Origin: Bacteroidales bacterium
GTDB taxonomy: Bacteria; Bacteroidota; Bacteroidia; Bacteroidales; UBA7332
NCBI GenBank assembly: GCA_028687995.1
Contig: JAQTZA010000006.1
Location: 94,486-158,485 of the forward strand
DNA length: 64,000 bases
Direction: 5' to 3'
Notes under the pieces: model-generated
Told to the model about the DNA's origin: nothing
Seen by the model: the letters and a program-made list of their open reading frames with translations, nothing else
The model's database searches: none
Part shown: piece after piece, positions 27,904-38,267 of the stretch
Numbering within the stretch: the stretch's first letter is position 1
Layout of the letters: every line of letters starts with the position of its first letter
Made by a program: the position numbers and the translations under genes

Positions 27904-28832
27904 CGGCGACAATAAGTTTGTTGGTGTCTCTTTTCCTATTCTCAGGATGCGATAAAACACCACCCATTACCAATACAATGCTCGATGGAGAAGTGCTATT
28001 TGATCCGTCACTATATCAACCCGAGTTTTACCTTGCATCTTATGCCCATCCCACACCTTCTGTAGCAGAGAAATCGAAGCCAATACTGATTGCTAGTCAT
28101 GGTTATAGTGCTTCAACTTTTGAGTGGAATGAGTTTCGAGATTGGTCGGTGGGCAAAGGTGATTATTATCTTTCGCAGGTGTTGCTTGGTGGTCACGGGC
28201 GCACCTATCTGGATTTCAAAAATGCGACATGGCACGACTGGCAAACATCCATCACCGATGAATACGAACGATTGGTAGCAAAAGGATATACCAATATCAG
28301 TTTTGTGGGTTCCTCCACGGGTGGTACATTGTTGCTTGAGTTGGTTTCGTCTGGCTATTTCAATGGAAAAGTAGCGCCGCGACATATTTTTCTCGTTGAT
28401 CCTATTGTCATTTCTTCCGATAAATCGTTGTCGTTAATTGGGTTGGTCGGCCCCATGTTGGGATATGTGGAAGCAGATAATACGACCGAAGAAGATAAAT
28501 ATTGGTATCACTACCGCCCACAAGAGACACTGCAGCAATTGATGAACGTGATTTCGAAAGTCAGAGTTGATTTGGAAAAAGGAGTAACACTTCCTGTTGG
28601 TACTTCCATGAAAATCTATAAATCGAAACACGATGCCACTGCCGATGCCGTAAGTGCGGTACTGATCTACCGTGGCGTGAAAACTGCTACTGCGTATAAA
28701 GTAGATATCGATATGGTGGAATCGAATCTGCACGTTTTTACAAGACTTTTGCTGCGCTCGAATGTGTCAGATGCAGACAAACAAAATCAAAAGGCAGCAT
28801 TTAATGATATATTGAATCGCGTGATCGAATAA
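27882..28832 (+). CDS. Alpha/beta hydrolase-fold lipoprotein
   Basis: Lipobox 'FLFSGCDK'; 'PILIASHGYSASTFEW', nucleophile elbow 'FVGSSTGG'; overlaps upstream ORF by 22 bp. Confidence 0.75.
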   Translation: MERIQKLTATISLLVSLFLFSGCDKTPPITNTMLDGEVLFDPSLYQPEFYLASYAHPTPSVAEKSKPILIASHGYSASTFEWNEFRDWSVGKGDYYLSQVLLGGHGRTYLDFKNATWHDWQTSITDEYERLVAKGYTNISFVGSSTGGTLLLELVSSGYFNGKVAPRHIFLVDPIVISSDKSLSLIGLVGPMLGYVEADNTTEEDKYWYHYRPQETLQQLMNVISKVRVDLEKGVTLPVGTSMKIYKSKHDATADAVSAVLIYRGVKTATAYKVDIDMVESNLHVFTRLLLRSNVSDADKQNQKAAFNDILNRVIE

Positions 28833-28861
28833 AAAAGAGTGGTTTTTCGTTTTGATTTTCC

Positions 28862-28869
28862 TATTTTTG
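28862..28869 (+). promoter_or_regulatory. Promoter -7 element (TATTTTTG) of the CDF gene
   Basis: TAnnTTTG upstream of the ATG at 28894. Confidence 0.6.
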
Positions 28870-28893
28870 CAGAAACTGAAAAGTAAAACACGA

Positions 28894-29523
28894 ATGGCGC
28901 ACTCACATACACATCACGAGCAGAAAACAAAATGGGTAGTGATTCTCACTGCCGTAACGATGGTTGCCGAAATATTCTTCGGCATTTCGTCTCACTCTAT
29001 GGCACTTCTCGCCGATGGAATTCACATGGGTTCGCATGTATTGGCTATTGGCCTGAGTTGGGTAGCTTATGTTTTTGTGCGTAGAATTTCTGCTGGGGCT
29101 GCTTTTAGTGGGGATAGTAAGAAAATACTATCTCTTTCTGGATATAGCAGCGGTTTGTTGCTTCTCATCTTTGCCTTTTACATCTTGATTGAAGCGGTTG
29201 AGCGAATTTTCAATCCATCAACTATTCATTTTCAAGAAGCCATTCTGGTGGCATCCATTGGTTTGCTTGTTAATATCGCGAGCGCCTTTTTGTTGCATCA
29301 CGACCACGAGCAAACGGATCACAACATCAAAGCCGCTTATATTCATGTTCTTGCAGATGCCCTCACCAGCGTGGCAGCAATAGTTGGACTCCTAGCAGCG
29401 ATGCTTTGGAATTTGATATGGATGGATGCTCTTTGCGCCATTATTAGTTCTTTTGTTATTGTGAAATGGTCAGTTGGTCTCCTTAAGCAGGCAGGAAAAA
29501 CATTGCTCGATGTGAAAGGGTAA
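28894..29523 (+). CDS. Cation diffusion facilitator family transporter
   Basis: 'HSHTHHEQ' N-terminus, 'SHSMALLADGIHMGSHVLAIGL', 'HVLADALTSVAAIVGLL'. Confidence 0.9.
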   Translation: MAHSHTHHEQKTKWVVILTAVTMVAEIFFGISSHSMALLADGIHMGSHVLAIGLSWVAYVFVRRISAGAAFSGDSKKILSLSGYSSGLLLLIFAFYILIEAVERIFNPSTIHFQEAILVASIGLLVNIASAFLLHHDHEQTDHNIKAAYIHVLADALTSVAAIVGLLAAMLWNLIWMDALCAIISSFVIVKWSVGLLKQAGKTLLDVKG

Positions 29524-29537
29524 TCCGAGCGCCGTCA

Positions 29538-30311
29538 TTACTTACTCATTACCCTTACCCATAATGTGTCGGTCGCAAAAGCGGTAAAAATGCCTAATCC
29601 ATTCATGATATTAGTTGGTGGGTTGGTCAAGCTTTCAGAATTGCTTGAATATCGTTTGAATAGCTCCGAATATTCTTTATTTATATGAAATAAAACAATT
29701 CGATGCCAGCCATAGTTGCGGAAAGTTCGCTCTGTTAATCGCAACGAATCAGTTTGTGATGGTTCGAAATTTTTTGTTCGTGAAGAACCAAAATACGAAT
29801 CAATGGGATTTAGACTGGGATCTGTGAAATATATGGAGACAAAATAATAATTTGAATCTGGATTATTCCATTTGAGTGTAAGGATACTCATTGAGTCAGC
29901 TATATATGTTTTGTGAATATAAAAGTAATTTGTTGTGGAGTTGAAGTTCTCAGGTTTAGTTGGAGCTTTACAGGTTGCCGAAATCCGTTTGTTGTTATAA
30001 ACAAATGAAAGCGTGTATGTTTTCCCCTCTTTTGTAATAAGGGAAGAGCTGTATTTACCTTCTCCTTTAGAGGTAAGTTTGTACGATGCTTTATCATCAG
30101 AAATAAAGATGTCCAACCCTGAAATCGGTTCGTAAGTGGAGTCAGCTGAGTCGAAAACAAATTGTCGGGTTACTTTTATTGCTACAGAATCACCCACATT
30201 TAGAAAGGCCTGCACAACGACCTGATTTGTGTCGGCAGTCAGAATATTATCGTTGTTGCACGATATGGACAATAACAGTAAACTTAAAATCAAAAATATA
30301 AATGGTCTCAT
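29538..30311 (-). CDS. DUF4249 domain-containing lipoprotein
   Basis: Lipobox 'LLSISCNND'; adjacent to a TonB receptor as is typical for DUF4249. Confidence 0.75.
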   Translation of the reverse strand: MRPFIFLILSLLLLSISCNNDNILTADTNQVVVQAFLNVGDSVAIKVTRQFVFDSADSTYEPISGLDIFISDDKASYKLTSKGEGKYSSSLITKEGKTYTLSFVYNNKRISATCKAPTKPENFNSTTNYFYIHKTYIADSMSILTLKWNNPDSNYYFVSIYFTDPSLNPIDSYFGSSRTKNFEPSQTDSLRLTERTFRNYGWHRIVLFHINKEYSELFKRYSSNSESLTNPPTNIMNGLGIFTAFATDTLWVRVMSK

Positions 30312-30329
30312 TGGTTATTTGCTCATTGG

Positions 30330-33086
30330 TTAAAATTTAATACTAAAGTTCAAATTTGGAAGTATGCCCAGATAGTTGACGTCGGTTCTTACAACTTCGC
30401 TTTCCACAATTTCAAACTCTCTGTACCACACATTCTTACGATTGTAGAGATTGAATACAGAGAAATTAAGAGTGCAAGGATAGAGTTCTGAAATCTTGAA
30501 GTTATAAGTAGCAGCTATATCCAATCGATGATAATCTGGCAGTCGGTTTCCGTTTTTTATTGAAGCATTGAAATATTGTTTGACTGTACCGTCAGGCAAT
30601 GTTAGCTGGTAGATTCCTTCAGGTGAGGTGTATGGTTTACCCGAAGCGAAAATCCAATTTGCTGAGAAGTCCCAGTTGTGCCATTTGAAAGAATTGACCA
30701 CCTTAAATTCATTAGTCACATCGTTTGAAGCATAATAATCGTATCCGCCAAACGCATCGAAATTATTAATCGTTTCACTGATTGTATATCCAATCCAACC
30801 AGTATAATTGCCATATTTTTTTTGAAGAAGAAAATCAATTCCGCGGGAATATCCTTTTCCGGAATAAAACCTATTTTCGTAGTTCGTTGTCGTTGTTACG
30901 TTGCTCGACATCATTTCCGGGCCTCCGCCCACCTGTTGATCGAAACGAATAGAGTATTCAGAAATATTATCCAACCGTTTATAGTATGCCTCCATATCAA
31001 ACAGATAGTTTTTTGTTTCGTAAGCAACTCCTGCCACATATTGTACTGACGAGCTGATGGGCATCTGACTTCCATCGGAAAGCATCCAGAATTCCCGATT
31101 ACCCTGCATAATATCTTCGCGTGTCACTTTTTTTGCAAATTGATAATACTTCCCGGCAGATCCTTTTAGTTTAAATTGCTTGTTTATGTTATATGAGGTC
31201 GTGAGGCGAGGCTCGTAATATCTTTGATTCGTTAGGCTATAGTAATTGGCTCTTAATCCAGGACTTACCTCAAGTTTACTTTTCATAAATGTTATTTTAT
31301 CTTGCAGATATAAAGCTGATAAAGTTCCTTTATTATCTTTATTCAGAATAGTAGTCGTATCGTTTTGAATATAGGAATATTTCACATTATTGAATGTGTG
31401 ATCCAATCCAAAACAGAATAGGTTATTGTTCGTTAACTTATATTCCAAATCAATTTTGGCTGAATAATCTTCGAGACGATTATTTTCCTGAGAGCCACTG
31501 TTGATAGATACTAACGTGCTGCTTGAGTTATAGTAATGTCCTTTATTTGTACGGGTACGGTCGTTATAATAATCAGAATAACTGATCAGGGTATTAGCAT
31601 AAAGTCGATTTGTCCAGTTGCGCGACCACTTCATTGAAATACCGGTATTCCCCCACGACGTGAGATCTGTATTGCTTGTGTTTAGCTGAGAGAAACCTCC
31701 ACCACCAGGACCTCCACCAATATTCGGACTGAAATCATTGCTTAAATCGTCTTTTCCATTGTATAAACTAAACGAGATGATATCTTTTTGAGTGGGTCGA
31801 TAGGTTATTTTACTGTTTAAATCATAGAAATAGGAGGTTGCGCTAGTCGTGTTTGGCGATCTACCTCCTAGAGGGTTGGGCATGCTGGAGTTGTTTGCTC
31901 CGGAGGTTGCGCTGCTCTGCGAGGTAGCTTGTTTGTATATTAAATTGTATAATGGACTTTGCCAGCTGCGTCTGCCAGCAACGAGAAATGTTATTTTTTT
32001 TCCAATAGGAGTTTCGATAAAGGCGTTAGCCGACATTAGACTCAATTCAGCCGTTGTACTGAAATTTTTCTGATTACCATCTTTTCCAGTGATTTCGACA
32101 ACACTAGATAGTCGCCCGCCATATTTTGCATCGAATCCGCCTTTGTATAACTGTATATCTTTAATGGCGTTACTGTTGAATGCGCTGAAGAATCCAAATA
32201 GATGCTGTACATTGTAGATCGGTATCCCATCGTATAGCACCAGCGACTGATCGGGTGTGCCTCCACGGACATAAAGTCCGGATGAGTTCTCGTTGGCTGC
32301 GCTGATGCCGGGCATCAACTGAAAAGTGCGAAAAATATCCTTTTCGCCCAAACTCGGCAGCGTGTTCATTTTTAGTGGAGTCATCTTGATCATGCCCACC
32401 TTTTCGTTGGTTTGCAGCAAATCTTGTTTGTCAGCCATTACAACCACTTCACTCAATAATTCAGTATTAGGCTCAAGCTCTATGACCGTTTTTCGGATAG
32501 GGAAATTAGGAGTTAAATGAACTATTTTGGGCTTGTAGCCGATGTAGCTGAATGTGATGGAAGAAGTGTCGGTGGGTACTTTTAATAAGGTGAAATACCC
32601 ATCTACATTGGTTGATGTCCCGTTTGAAGTACCCTTAATTACAACGTTTACAAAAGGCAATGATTCATGAGAATCGCCATCCACTACAGTTCCGGAGAGA
32701 TTGAAATCGGTTTTAGATATAATATTTTTATACACTTCTGCCTTTTTTACGTTATTTTCCGCCAATTTTTCCCACTGGCTGATAATATATACAGCGCCGT
32801 CGTCTTTATTGATGTAATATTTTAGTTTGTTACCGTTGCAAATCACATACTTTACAAAACTTTCTACCGAACGTTCAAAGGGAGGGCTATCAATATTGAT
32901 TGCTTTGGCGGCTTCCCGATTGAATTTAAACACGATCCCTTTTTCCTTGCCGATTTTATCCAACACTTGATCCATAGTGCCTATGTACCATCCACTAATA
33001 TGAATAGAGTCTAGCTTGATTTGAGCCGAAAGTTGAGCTGATGTAACAAGAAGTGCTATTATTATCAATCTGATTATTTGTTTCAT
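30330..33086 (-). CDS. TonB-dependent receptor with N-terminal STN-like and carboxypeptidase-regulatory-like domains
   Basis: 'GTVVDGDSHESLPFVNVVIKGTSNGTSTNVDGYFTL', plug 'GLYVRGGTPDQSLVLYDGIPIYNVQHLFGFFSAFN'. Confidence 0.92.
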   Translation of the reverse strand: MKQIIRLIIIALLVTSAQLSAQIKLDSIHISGWYIGTMDQVLDKIGKEKGIVFKFNREAAKAINIDSPPFERSVESFVKYVICNGNKLKYYINKDDGAVYIISQWEKLAENNVKKAEVYKNIISKTDFNLSGTVVDGDSHESLPFVNVVIKGTSNGTSTNVDGYFTLLKVPTDTSSITFSYIGYKPKIVHLTPNFPIRKTVIELEPNTELLSEVVVMADKQDLLQTNEKVGMIKMTPLKMNTLPSLGEKDIFRTFQLMPGISAANENSSGLYVRGGTPDQSLVLYDGIPIYNVQHLFGFFSAFNSNAIKDIQLYKGGFDAKYGGRLSSVVEITGKDGNQKNFSTTAELSLMSANAFIETPIGKKITFLVAGRRSWQSPLYNLIYKQATSQSSATSGANNSSMPNPLGGRSPNTTSATSYFYDLNSKITYRPTQKDIISFSLYNGKDDLSNDFSPNIGGGPGGGGFSQLNTSNTDLTSWGNTGISMKWSRNWTNRLYANTLISYSDYYNDRTRTNKGHYYNSSSTLVSINSGSQENNRLEDYSAKIDLEYKLTNNNLFCFGLDHTFNNVKYSYIQNDTTTILNKDNKGTLSALYLQDKITFMKSKLEVSPGLRANYYSLTNQRYYEPRLTTSYNINKQFKLKGSAGKYYQFAKKVTREDIMQGNREFWMLSDGSQMPISSSVQYVAGVAYETKNYLFDMEAYYKRLDNISEYSIRFDQQVGGGPEMMSSNVTTTTNYENRFYSGKGYSRGIDFLLQKKYGNYTGWIGYTISETINNFDAFGGYDYYASNDVTNEFKVVNSFKWHNWDFSANWIFASGKPYTSPEGIYQLTLPDGTVKQYFNASIKNGNRLPDYHRLDIAATYNFKISELYPCTLNFSVFNLYNRKNVWYREFEIVESEVVRTDVNYLGILPNLNFSIKF

Positions 33087-33142
33087 TCTTCGAAGTAGTA
33101 TATCTGGTTCGGTTTGGAGTGTTAATGAGATTATTTAACAAT

Positions 33143-33168
33143 ACGGGTGGAAACGCCTTTCCACCCGT
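33143..33168. terminator. Strong hairpin between the TonB receptor and CBM9-like genes
   Basis: acgggtggaaa-cgcc-tttccacccgt; no clear U-run on either side. Confidence 0.5.
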
Positions 33169-33230
33169 CTCTACCCATTTGAGATAGTTAACATTAGTTT
33201 AATATTAGAGAAAAACTGCTGTTTGTAGAG

Positions 33231-34070
33231 TTATTGTTGATTGGTTATTAAGATGTTGTTTTTGAAAAACAATTTTCCTTGATTACCCATCATTAGGCCA
33301 TCGGGGCTCATTCCACCCATCGGTCCCCCAGGCCCCATTCCTTCAGCTGGTCTACCCTGAGGCATGTCGCCGTGTGTCATCTCGGGCATTTGAGGCGTGT
33401 TTAGATTCACAAATAGCGCAATTTCTTTTTCAATAATTTTGGATAAATCATAGTTTGTGCCAAAAAGTTGTGTCAGTGGAACTCGCATTTCGAGAATCAT
33501 TTGATTTGCTTCATTCCATCGTATTTGAAAAGCAATTTCACCATTATCACCAGCGGTGATAGGCTCTTTCCGAGCAATAAGACCTTCTGTTTCAATCGTT
33601 GGCTTCGAGATAAGATACGATTGTTTGATTGGTTCAATGCTTGGCATTTGATGCTTATCAGATTGTCGGGTAGTCGGGTCAAATTGACGCTGCGAATTAC
33701 CTTCACCGGGCTCATGAGGAAATTCAGGTCTTTCAAGCGACTTTCCATTCAAGTGAAAAGTTGCCGTAATCTTGGGCTTCATTTTCGTTTTCAACCGAAT
33801 GTCCATTCCATTCATCATCAGATTTATCTGAGTTGGGGTTTCTATTGCTTCAAAAGCGAGGTAAAGAAACTTCTCATCGTTGGCGAAGTCGTATTTTATT
33901 CTGCTGTTTTTGTCGTAGGAGCGAAGGTTTCCATGCCATTCATCTATTTTGCCATCAATTGTTGCATTTTTTTGCCAACAAGCGCTGTTTTGACCATTTG
34001 CCAAAGTTGATAGGATGATGCTAAATGCAAATGCACTCACCTGTTTTAATTGACTCTTCCATTTCATCAT
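33231..34070 (-). CDS. Secreted protein with CBM9/DOMON-like region and Gly/Met/Pro-rich C-terminal segment
   Basis: 'ATIDGKIDEWHGN...FANDEKFLYLAFEA'; 'MPQGRPAEGMGPGGPMGGMSPDGLMMGNQGK'. Confidence 0.65.
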   Translation of the reverse strand: MMKWKSQLKQVSAFAFSIILSTLANGQNSACWQKNATIDGKIDEWHGNLRSYDKNSRIKYDFANDEKFLYLAFEAIETPTQINLMMNGMDIRLKTKMKPKITATFHLNGKSLERPEFPHEPGEGNSQRQFDPTTRQSDKHQMPSIEPIKQSYLISKPTIETEGLIARKEPITAGDNGEIAFQIRWNEANQMILEMRVPLTQLFGTNYDLSKIIEKEIALFVNLNTPQMPEMTHGDMPQGRPAEGMGPGGPMGGMSPDGLMMGNQGKLFFKNNILITNQQ

Positions 34071-34088
34071 TGTATGTATTTTATTGTT

Positions 34089-36845
34089 TTAACTTTTGAG
34101 GTAGCGCAGATCGTAAATAAATGAAATCATAAAATAGGGTTTTAAGACATTGTTTGTCGTATCTTCATAATAGTTTGCGGTCACATTTCTATTGATTGAT
34201 CTGTTTTGATGTAAAAGATCGTACGCCTGAATTTTAATTTCACCAGCGTCTTTTCTGAATAATTTTTTTCCTAAACTGGCGTTGAATAGAAAATAATTTT
34301 CGTTGTATCCGCTGCTCAACCCTGCATAGTTTTGCCAATTGATTTGACTACCAAGAGTAATGCCTCGATAAATTATCCAGTTGAATTTTGCTCCACCGGT
34401 CTGATTGAAGTATGAAGAACTGGAATAATCTGATGTTTTGCTCTTGGCTAGGTTTATCTTGGCGCTATATGATAATGTAAAATCAAGATTCGAGCTAATA
34501 TTACTGCTTAATATTCCCGTAGGTGACACAGTGTAGTTTTGCGTAATCTGTTTTGTTCCATTGTAAATGCCTGGTAGACGATTATATTCGAAATTTACAT
34601 TTGCATTGAAGTTACTTTGAAACAGATCAACTGGAAATCCATAAGTTAGCATCGATGAAATGTTCCAATAGCCATCAAGATTTATTGGTTTTGAGATTTG
34701 TTGTATTAATCCATTTTGGGCGGGTCGAGTGTAAACAGAGTCACCGATGTAGTTATGTTTATTCGAAATATTAAACATCGCAATAAAGGTTTGTCCAGTA
34801 AGACTTGAATGGGTATATCTGATATTCAGATTGTTGCTAATTTGTTCTTTGAGGTATGGATTTCCAGTGGTCAACATCATCGAATTAGAATTGTCGATTG
34901 CTGGTTGCAATTGTGAAACTGTAGGTGCCGATGTCATAGAAAAGAGACCGATGCGCATCGCACTGTAACGGCTTAGGGAGATGTCTGCCATAGCCATAGG
35001 TGATAGCGATACAAAACTATTCGAAGTCAAGTGATTATCTGGATAGTGTTGATTTCCATCTAAAAGAGAATATTGATAGTTTAAGCCAGCCATCAAATTT
35101 GCATTTTTTGTACTGAAGTGAAGACCTGACCCAAGACGATGTATTTGATAATTGTTAGAATAGATGTTTGATAAATCAGCATCCAGCAAATTGTACTCCG
35201 CTGTTGAGGGATTGTAATTCAGCCTTGTTTTTTCCGTTTTATTATATTGATTGCTGAGGCTGTAGTTTGCCATCAGTTGCACATTTTTGCTGATAGGCTC
35301 GGTATACATAGCATTAACTCCCCAGTTGCTCACTGATTTATAATTTTTTATTTGTTGATTCAGCTGCGTGATAAACCACGATGCGTTTCCGCTTGTTGAT
35401 TGAAACAAATAGTTCTTTTTGGTACTTGTAGCACCGCCGTTGAGGCCAAGCGAAAAAGTACGGCCCTTCTTTGAGAATTTATGACGATATAAAAGTAATC
35501 CGTTTAGATTATACCCGTTGCTAATACCAATGGTTGAAGCAGTTGTTTTTCTTAAGGAGTTGTTATCATGTAGATCGGCCGATTGATTTCCCGAGTAATT
35601 GCTGTTTTGTAAACTGATGCGTGGCATAAAGGTGAGCGAGTTTCGATCATCGATTTTGTAATCAAGTTTCATGTTGAATCGATGATTGTAGGTTCTACTC
35701 AACGATAGGCTGTTATCGATATAATTCCGACTTTGCTGAGCCGAATCAAAATAGTTTCGGTTGGTACTTGTTTGCGCATTATTTTCTGTCGAATTAAAAA
35801 AATATCCCGCAGTTACCTCAATTTTCTTCCCCCATAGATCTGAATAATTTGTTCCAATGGAGTTAATCTTGGATATTCCATTTAATTGTCCAATTAAGTT
35901 GTCGGTGATTCCACCTCCCGTAGGTGGAGGCATCATTCCACCAGAGCCTCCTACTGATAAGCGATTGCCACTGCTTATGATGCCTACAATATCTTCTTGC
36001 GAAAAATTTTGCAAATTGATGTTGTTGCTCATTCCCAGAAGAGTGATTCTGCGATTCCCATTAAACCAATTTAATGAGCCAGAGAGTTGATATCGATTGT
36101 CTGTACCATAACCAACCATCATTTTCCCAGTATATGAATTGTGCGATTTACGATTTGTCACAACATTAATAGTTTTGGTAGATTGCCCATCGTCGAACCC
36201 GGAGAATTCAGACTGTTCGCTTTTTTTGTCAAAAACCTGAATGGATGAAACTATCTCTGAAGGGATGTTCCGAAGTGCGGTCGTCACATCACCTTCAAAG
36301 AATTGCTTTCCATCCAACAATACCTTTTTTACCTCTTCGCCTTGAGCTTTCACGTTGCCGTTGTAAACTACTATGCCAGGCATTTTTGCGATCAAATCTT
36401 CGGTATTTCCCCCTTTTATCCCCTTAAATGCACTTGCATTATACTGCATCGTATCGCCTTTTTGAATGGAACGTGTAGCTCGACCCAAGGCATTTACTTC
36501 ACTTAAATTTACTGCTAACTCTTTGAGAGGTATCACTCCCAAATTCATTTTGTCTTGTACTACTAAAACATTTTTACTAAAACTTGAATAACCTATATAT
36601 GAAACTAACACCTTGTAATCTCCTATTTCTGGAAGTTTTAGATAAAACTTTCCTGAAGGATTCGTTGTCGAGAAGAATTTTCTACCGCTATCATCAACCT
36701 TGGTGAAACTGATAGTTGCACTAACTAGTCCGTTACCTGATGCATCGCTTACGATGCCGGAGATTGTACTGCCAGTTTGCTGTCCATTCATGATGAAGCA
36801 TGACGTTAAGCTAAAGCAAATAAAAAACAACCATCGACTCTTCAT
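34089..36845 (-). CDS. Outer-membrane beta-barrel / TonB-dependent receptor-family protein
   Basis: CarboxypepD_reg-like N-terminus 'ISGIVSDASGNGLVSATISF', plug-like 'LIAKMPGIVVYNGNVKAQGEEVKKVLLDGKQFFEGD', long barrel. Confidence 0.88.
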   Translation of the reverse strand: MKSRWLFFICFSLTSCFIMNGQQTGSTISGIVSDASGNGLVSATISFTKVDDSGRKFFSTTNPSGKFYLKLPEIGDYKVLVSYIGYSSFSKNVLVVQDKMNLGVIPLKELAVNLSEVNALGRATRSIQKGDTMQYNASAFKGIKGGNTEDLIAKMPGIVVYNGNVKAQGEEVKKVLLDGKQFFEGDVTTALRNIPSEIVSSIQVFDKKSEQSEFSGFDDGQSTKTINVVTNRKSHNSYTGKMMVGYGTDNRYQLSGSLNWFNGNRRITLLGMSNNINLQNFSQEDIVGIISSGNRLSVGGSGGMMPPPTGGGITDNLIGQLNGISKINSIGTNYSDLWGKKIEVTAGYFFNSTENNAQTSTNRNYFDSAQQSRNYIDNSLSLSRTYNHRFNMKLDYKIDDRNSLTFMPRISLQNSNYSGNQSADLHDNNSLRKTTASTIGISNGYNLNGLLLYRHKFSKKGRTFSLGLNGGATSTKKNYLFQSTSGNASWFITQLNQQIKNYKSVSNWGVNAMYTEPISKNVQLMANYSLSNQYNKTEKTRLNYNPSTAEYNLLDADLSNIYSNNYQIHRLGSGLHFSTKNANLMAGLNYQYSLLDGNQHYPDNHLTSNSFVSLSPMAMADISLSRYSAMRIGLFSMTSAPTVSQLQPAIDNSNSMMLTTGNPYLKEQISNNLNIRYTHSSLTGQTFIAMFNISNKHNYIGDSVYTRPAQNGLIQQISKPINLDGYWNISSMLTYGFPVDLFQSNFNANVNFEYNRLPGIYNGTKQITQNYTVSPTGILSSNISSNLDFTLSYSAKINLAKSKTSDYSSSSYFNQTGGAKFNWIIYRGITLGSQINWQNYAGLSSGYNENYFLFNASLGKKLFRKDAGEIKIQAYDLLHQNRSINRNVTANYYEDTTNNVLKPYFMISFIYDLRYLKS

Positions 36846-37137
36846 TCGAAATTATAATCCTTTAATTCTCGATTCAAAGATCAGGTGAAAAGTTGTCATT
36901 CGAAATTCTATTCAATAAACGATTCAATTCATTCAACCAAAGAGAATTCGTCTGTATTTGAGGCTGAAAAGAAGTTTATTGGAAAAAAATGCTCTTTTGT
37001 TGAGTTTATCTAGACTTTCGCTGAAAAGAAATAGTTTTAAAAGATAGAAATTTGTACTTTTAATTCTGCAATTGCCTAACGAATCACGGTATGACCCGTA
37101 CCGTCTGGCATTATCACTTCTGAAATAAAAGGTATTG

Positions 37138-38202
37138 ATGAAAAAAGTAAAATTTTCAAGATTATTGGAAGGTAAACTCGGCGAATTCTTTCTATGGTTT
37201 ATGATACTTGTTATGCTAACTGCAAACAATGCACGGTTTAGTATTAAGGTGTCCATTATTCTTGCATTTGTGAGCCTTGGAGGGATGCTAAGTATTTCAA
37301 TCTTGAATAGAGCTATTTTAATTCCTCGGTTATTAGATAAGAACCGTAATCAGTTTTTCTACTTTGCATCATTTGTTTCGATTGTGATATTGTCTTTTCT
37401 ATTCTCGATAATTGATTTACAAATTGTGAGACAATTGATTCCTATGCAGCCTCTTCCAAAAATGACTTTGCCACCTCCACCTGAAGGGTTCAATCTTATC
37501 CCGTTTTTCAGAATAGGATTTCTAATTGTCGGATCTTTTTTAGTGACAATGATGTTGTATATGGCTGCGAAAGCGAAAGTGCATGAGAATAGAACCCAAG
37601 AATTGCAAAATGAAAAAAGCGGAATGGAATTAAAATTTCTAAAGTCGCAAATCAATCCTCATTTCTTATTCAATGCGCTAAACAACATCTATTCGATGAT
37701 ATATACTGGCGACAAAAAAGCAGCGTCTTCTGTATTGAAGTTGTCTGATTTGCTGCGTTATGTGACTGACGATTGTCAATCGGAAACCATTTCAGTCGAA
37801 AAAGAGGTGCTATATATTGAAAATTATATTGATTTTCAGCAAATTAGAATGGAAAATCGGATGAATGTCACATTTGAGAAAAATATTGCAAATTCTCGAC
37901 AAATGATTCCACCCATGCTACTACAGCCTTTTGTTGAAAATTGCTTCAAGCACAGTCGCATAGAAAATAATTCACATGCATATATTAGTATCGCGCTCAA
38001 AGTAGATAACCATCAGCTGATTTTCATCGTTGAAAATTCTAAACCAGATCAGAAGATAAAGACAACAGATATCAAGCGTAATGGAATTGGGATAGAAAAT
38101 GTAAAAAAACGGCTTAGCTTGCTCTTCCCCGAAAAACATTCCATCGAAACTATAGATAAATCCGATAAATTTACTGTAATTTTAAAGCTCGAAATTGATT
38201 AA
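37138..38202 (+). CDS. LytS/YehU-type sensor histidine kinase
   Basis: 'LKSQINPHFLFNALNNIYSMIY', 'MLLQPFVENCFKHS', 'GIGIENVKKRLSLLF'. Confidence 0.93.
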   Translation: MKKVKFSRLLEGKLGEFFLWFMILVMLTANNARFSIKVSIILAFVSLGGMLSISILNRAILIPRLLDKNRNQFFYFASFVSIVILSFLFSIIDLQIVRQLIPMQPLPKMTLPPPPEGFNLIPFFRIGFLIVGSFLVTMMLYMAAKAKVHENRTQELQNEKSGMELKFLKSQINPHFLFNALNNIYSMIYTGDKKAASSVLKLSDLLRYVTDDCQSETISVEKEVLYIENYIDFQQIRMENRMNVTFEKNIANSRQMIPPMLLQPFVENCFKHSRIENNSHAYISIALKVDNHQLIFIVENSKPDQKIKTTDIKRNGIGIENVKKRLSLLFPEKHSIETIDKSDKFTVILKLEID

Positions 38203-38267
38203 TGAGTATTAGAAATTTTATTTCAAAAGTATGTTATTTCTAATGCAAACACCTAAAATTTTGGTTG

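Noticed and set aside
33468-34010. 180-aa + strand ORF
   Set aside because: Antisense to the CBM9-like protein whose signal peptide and domain are recognisable
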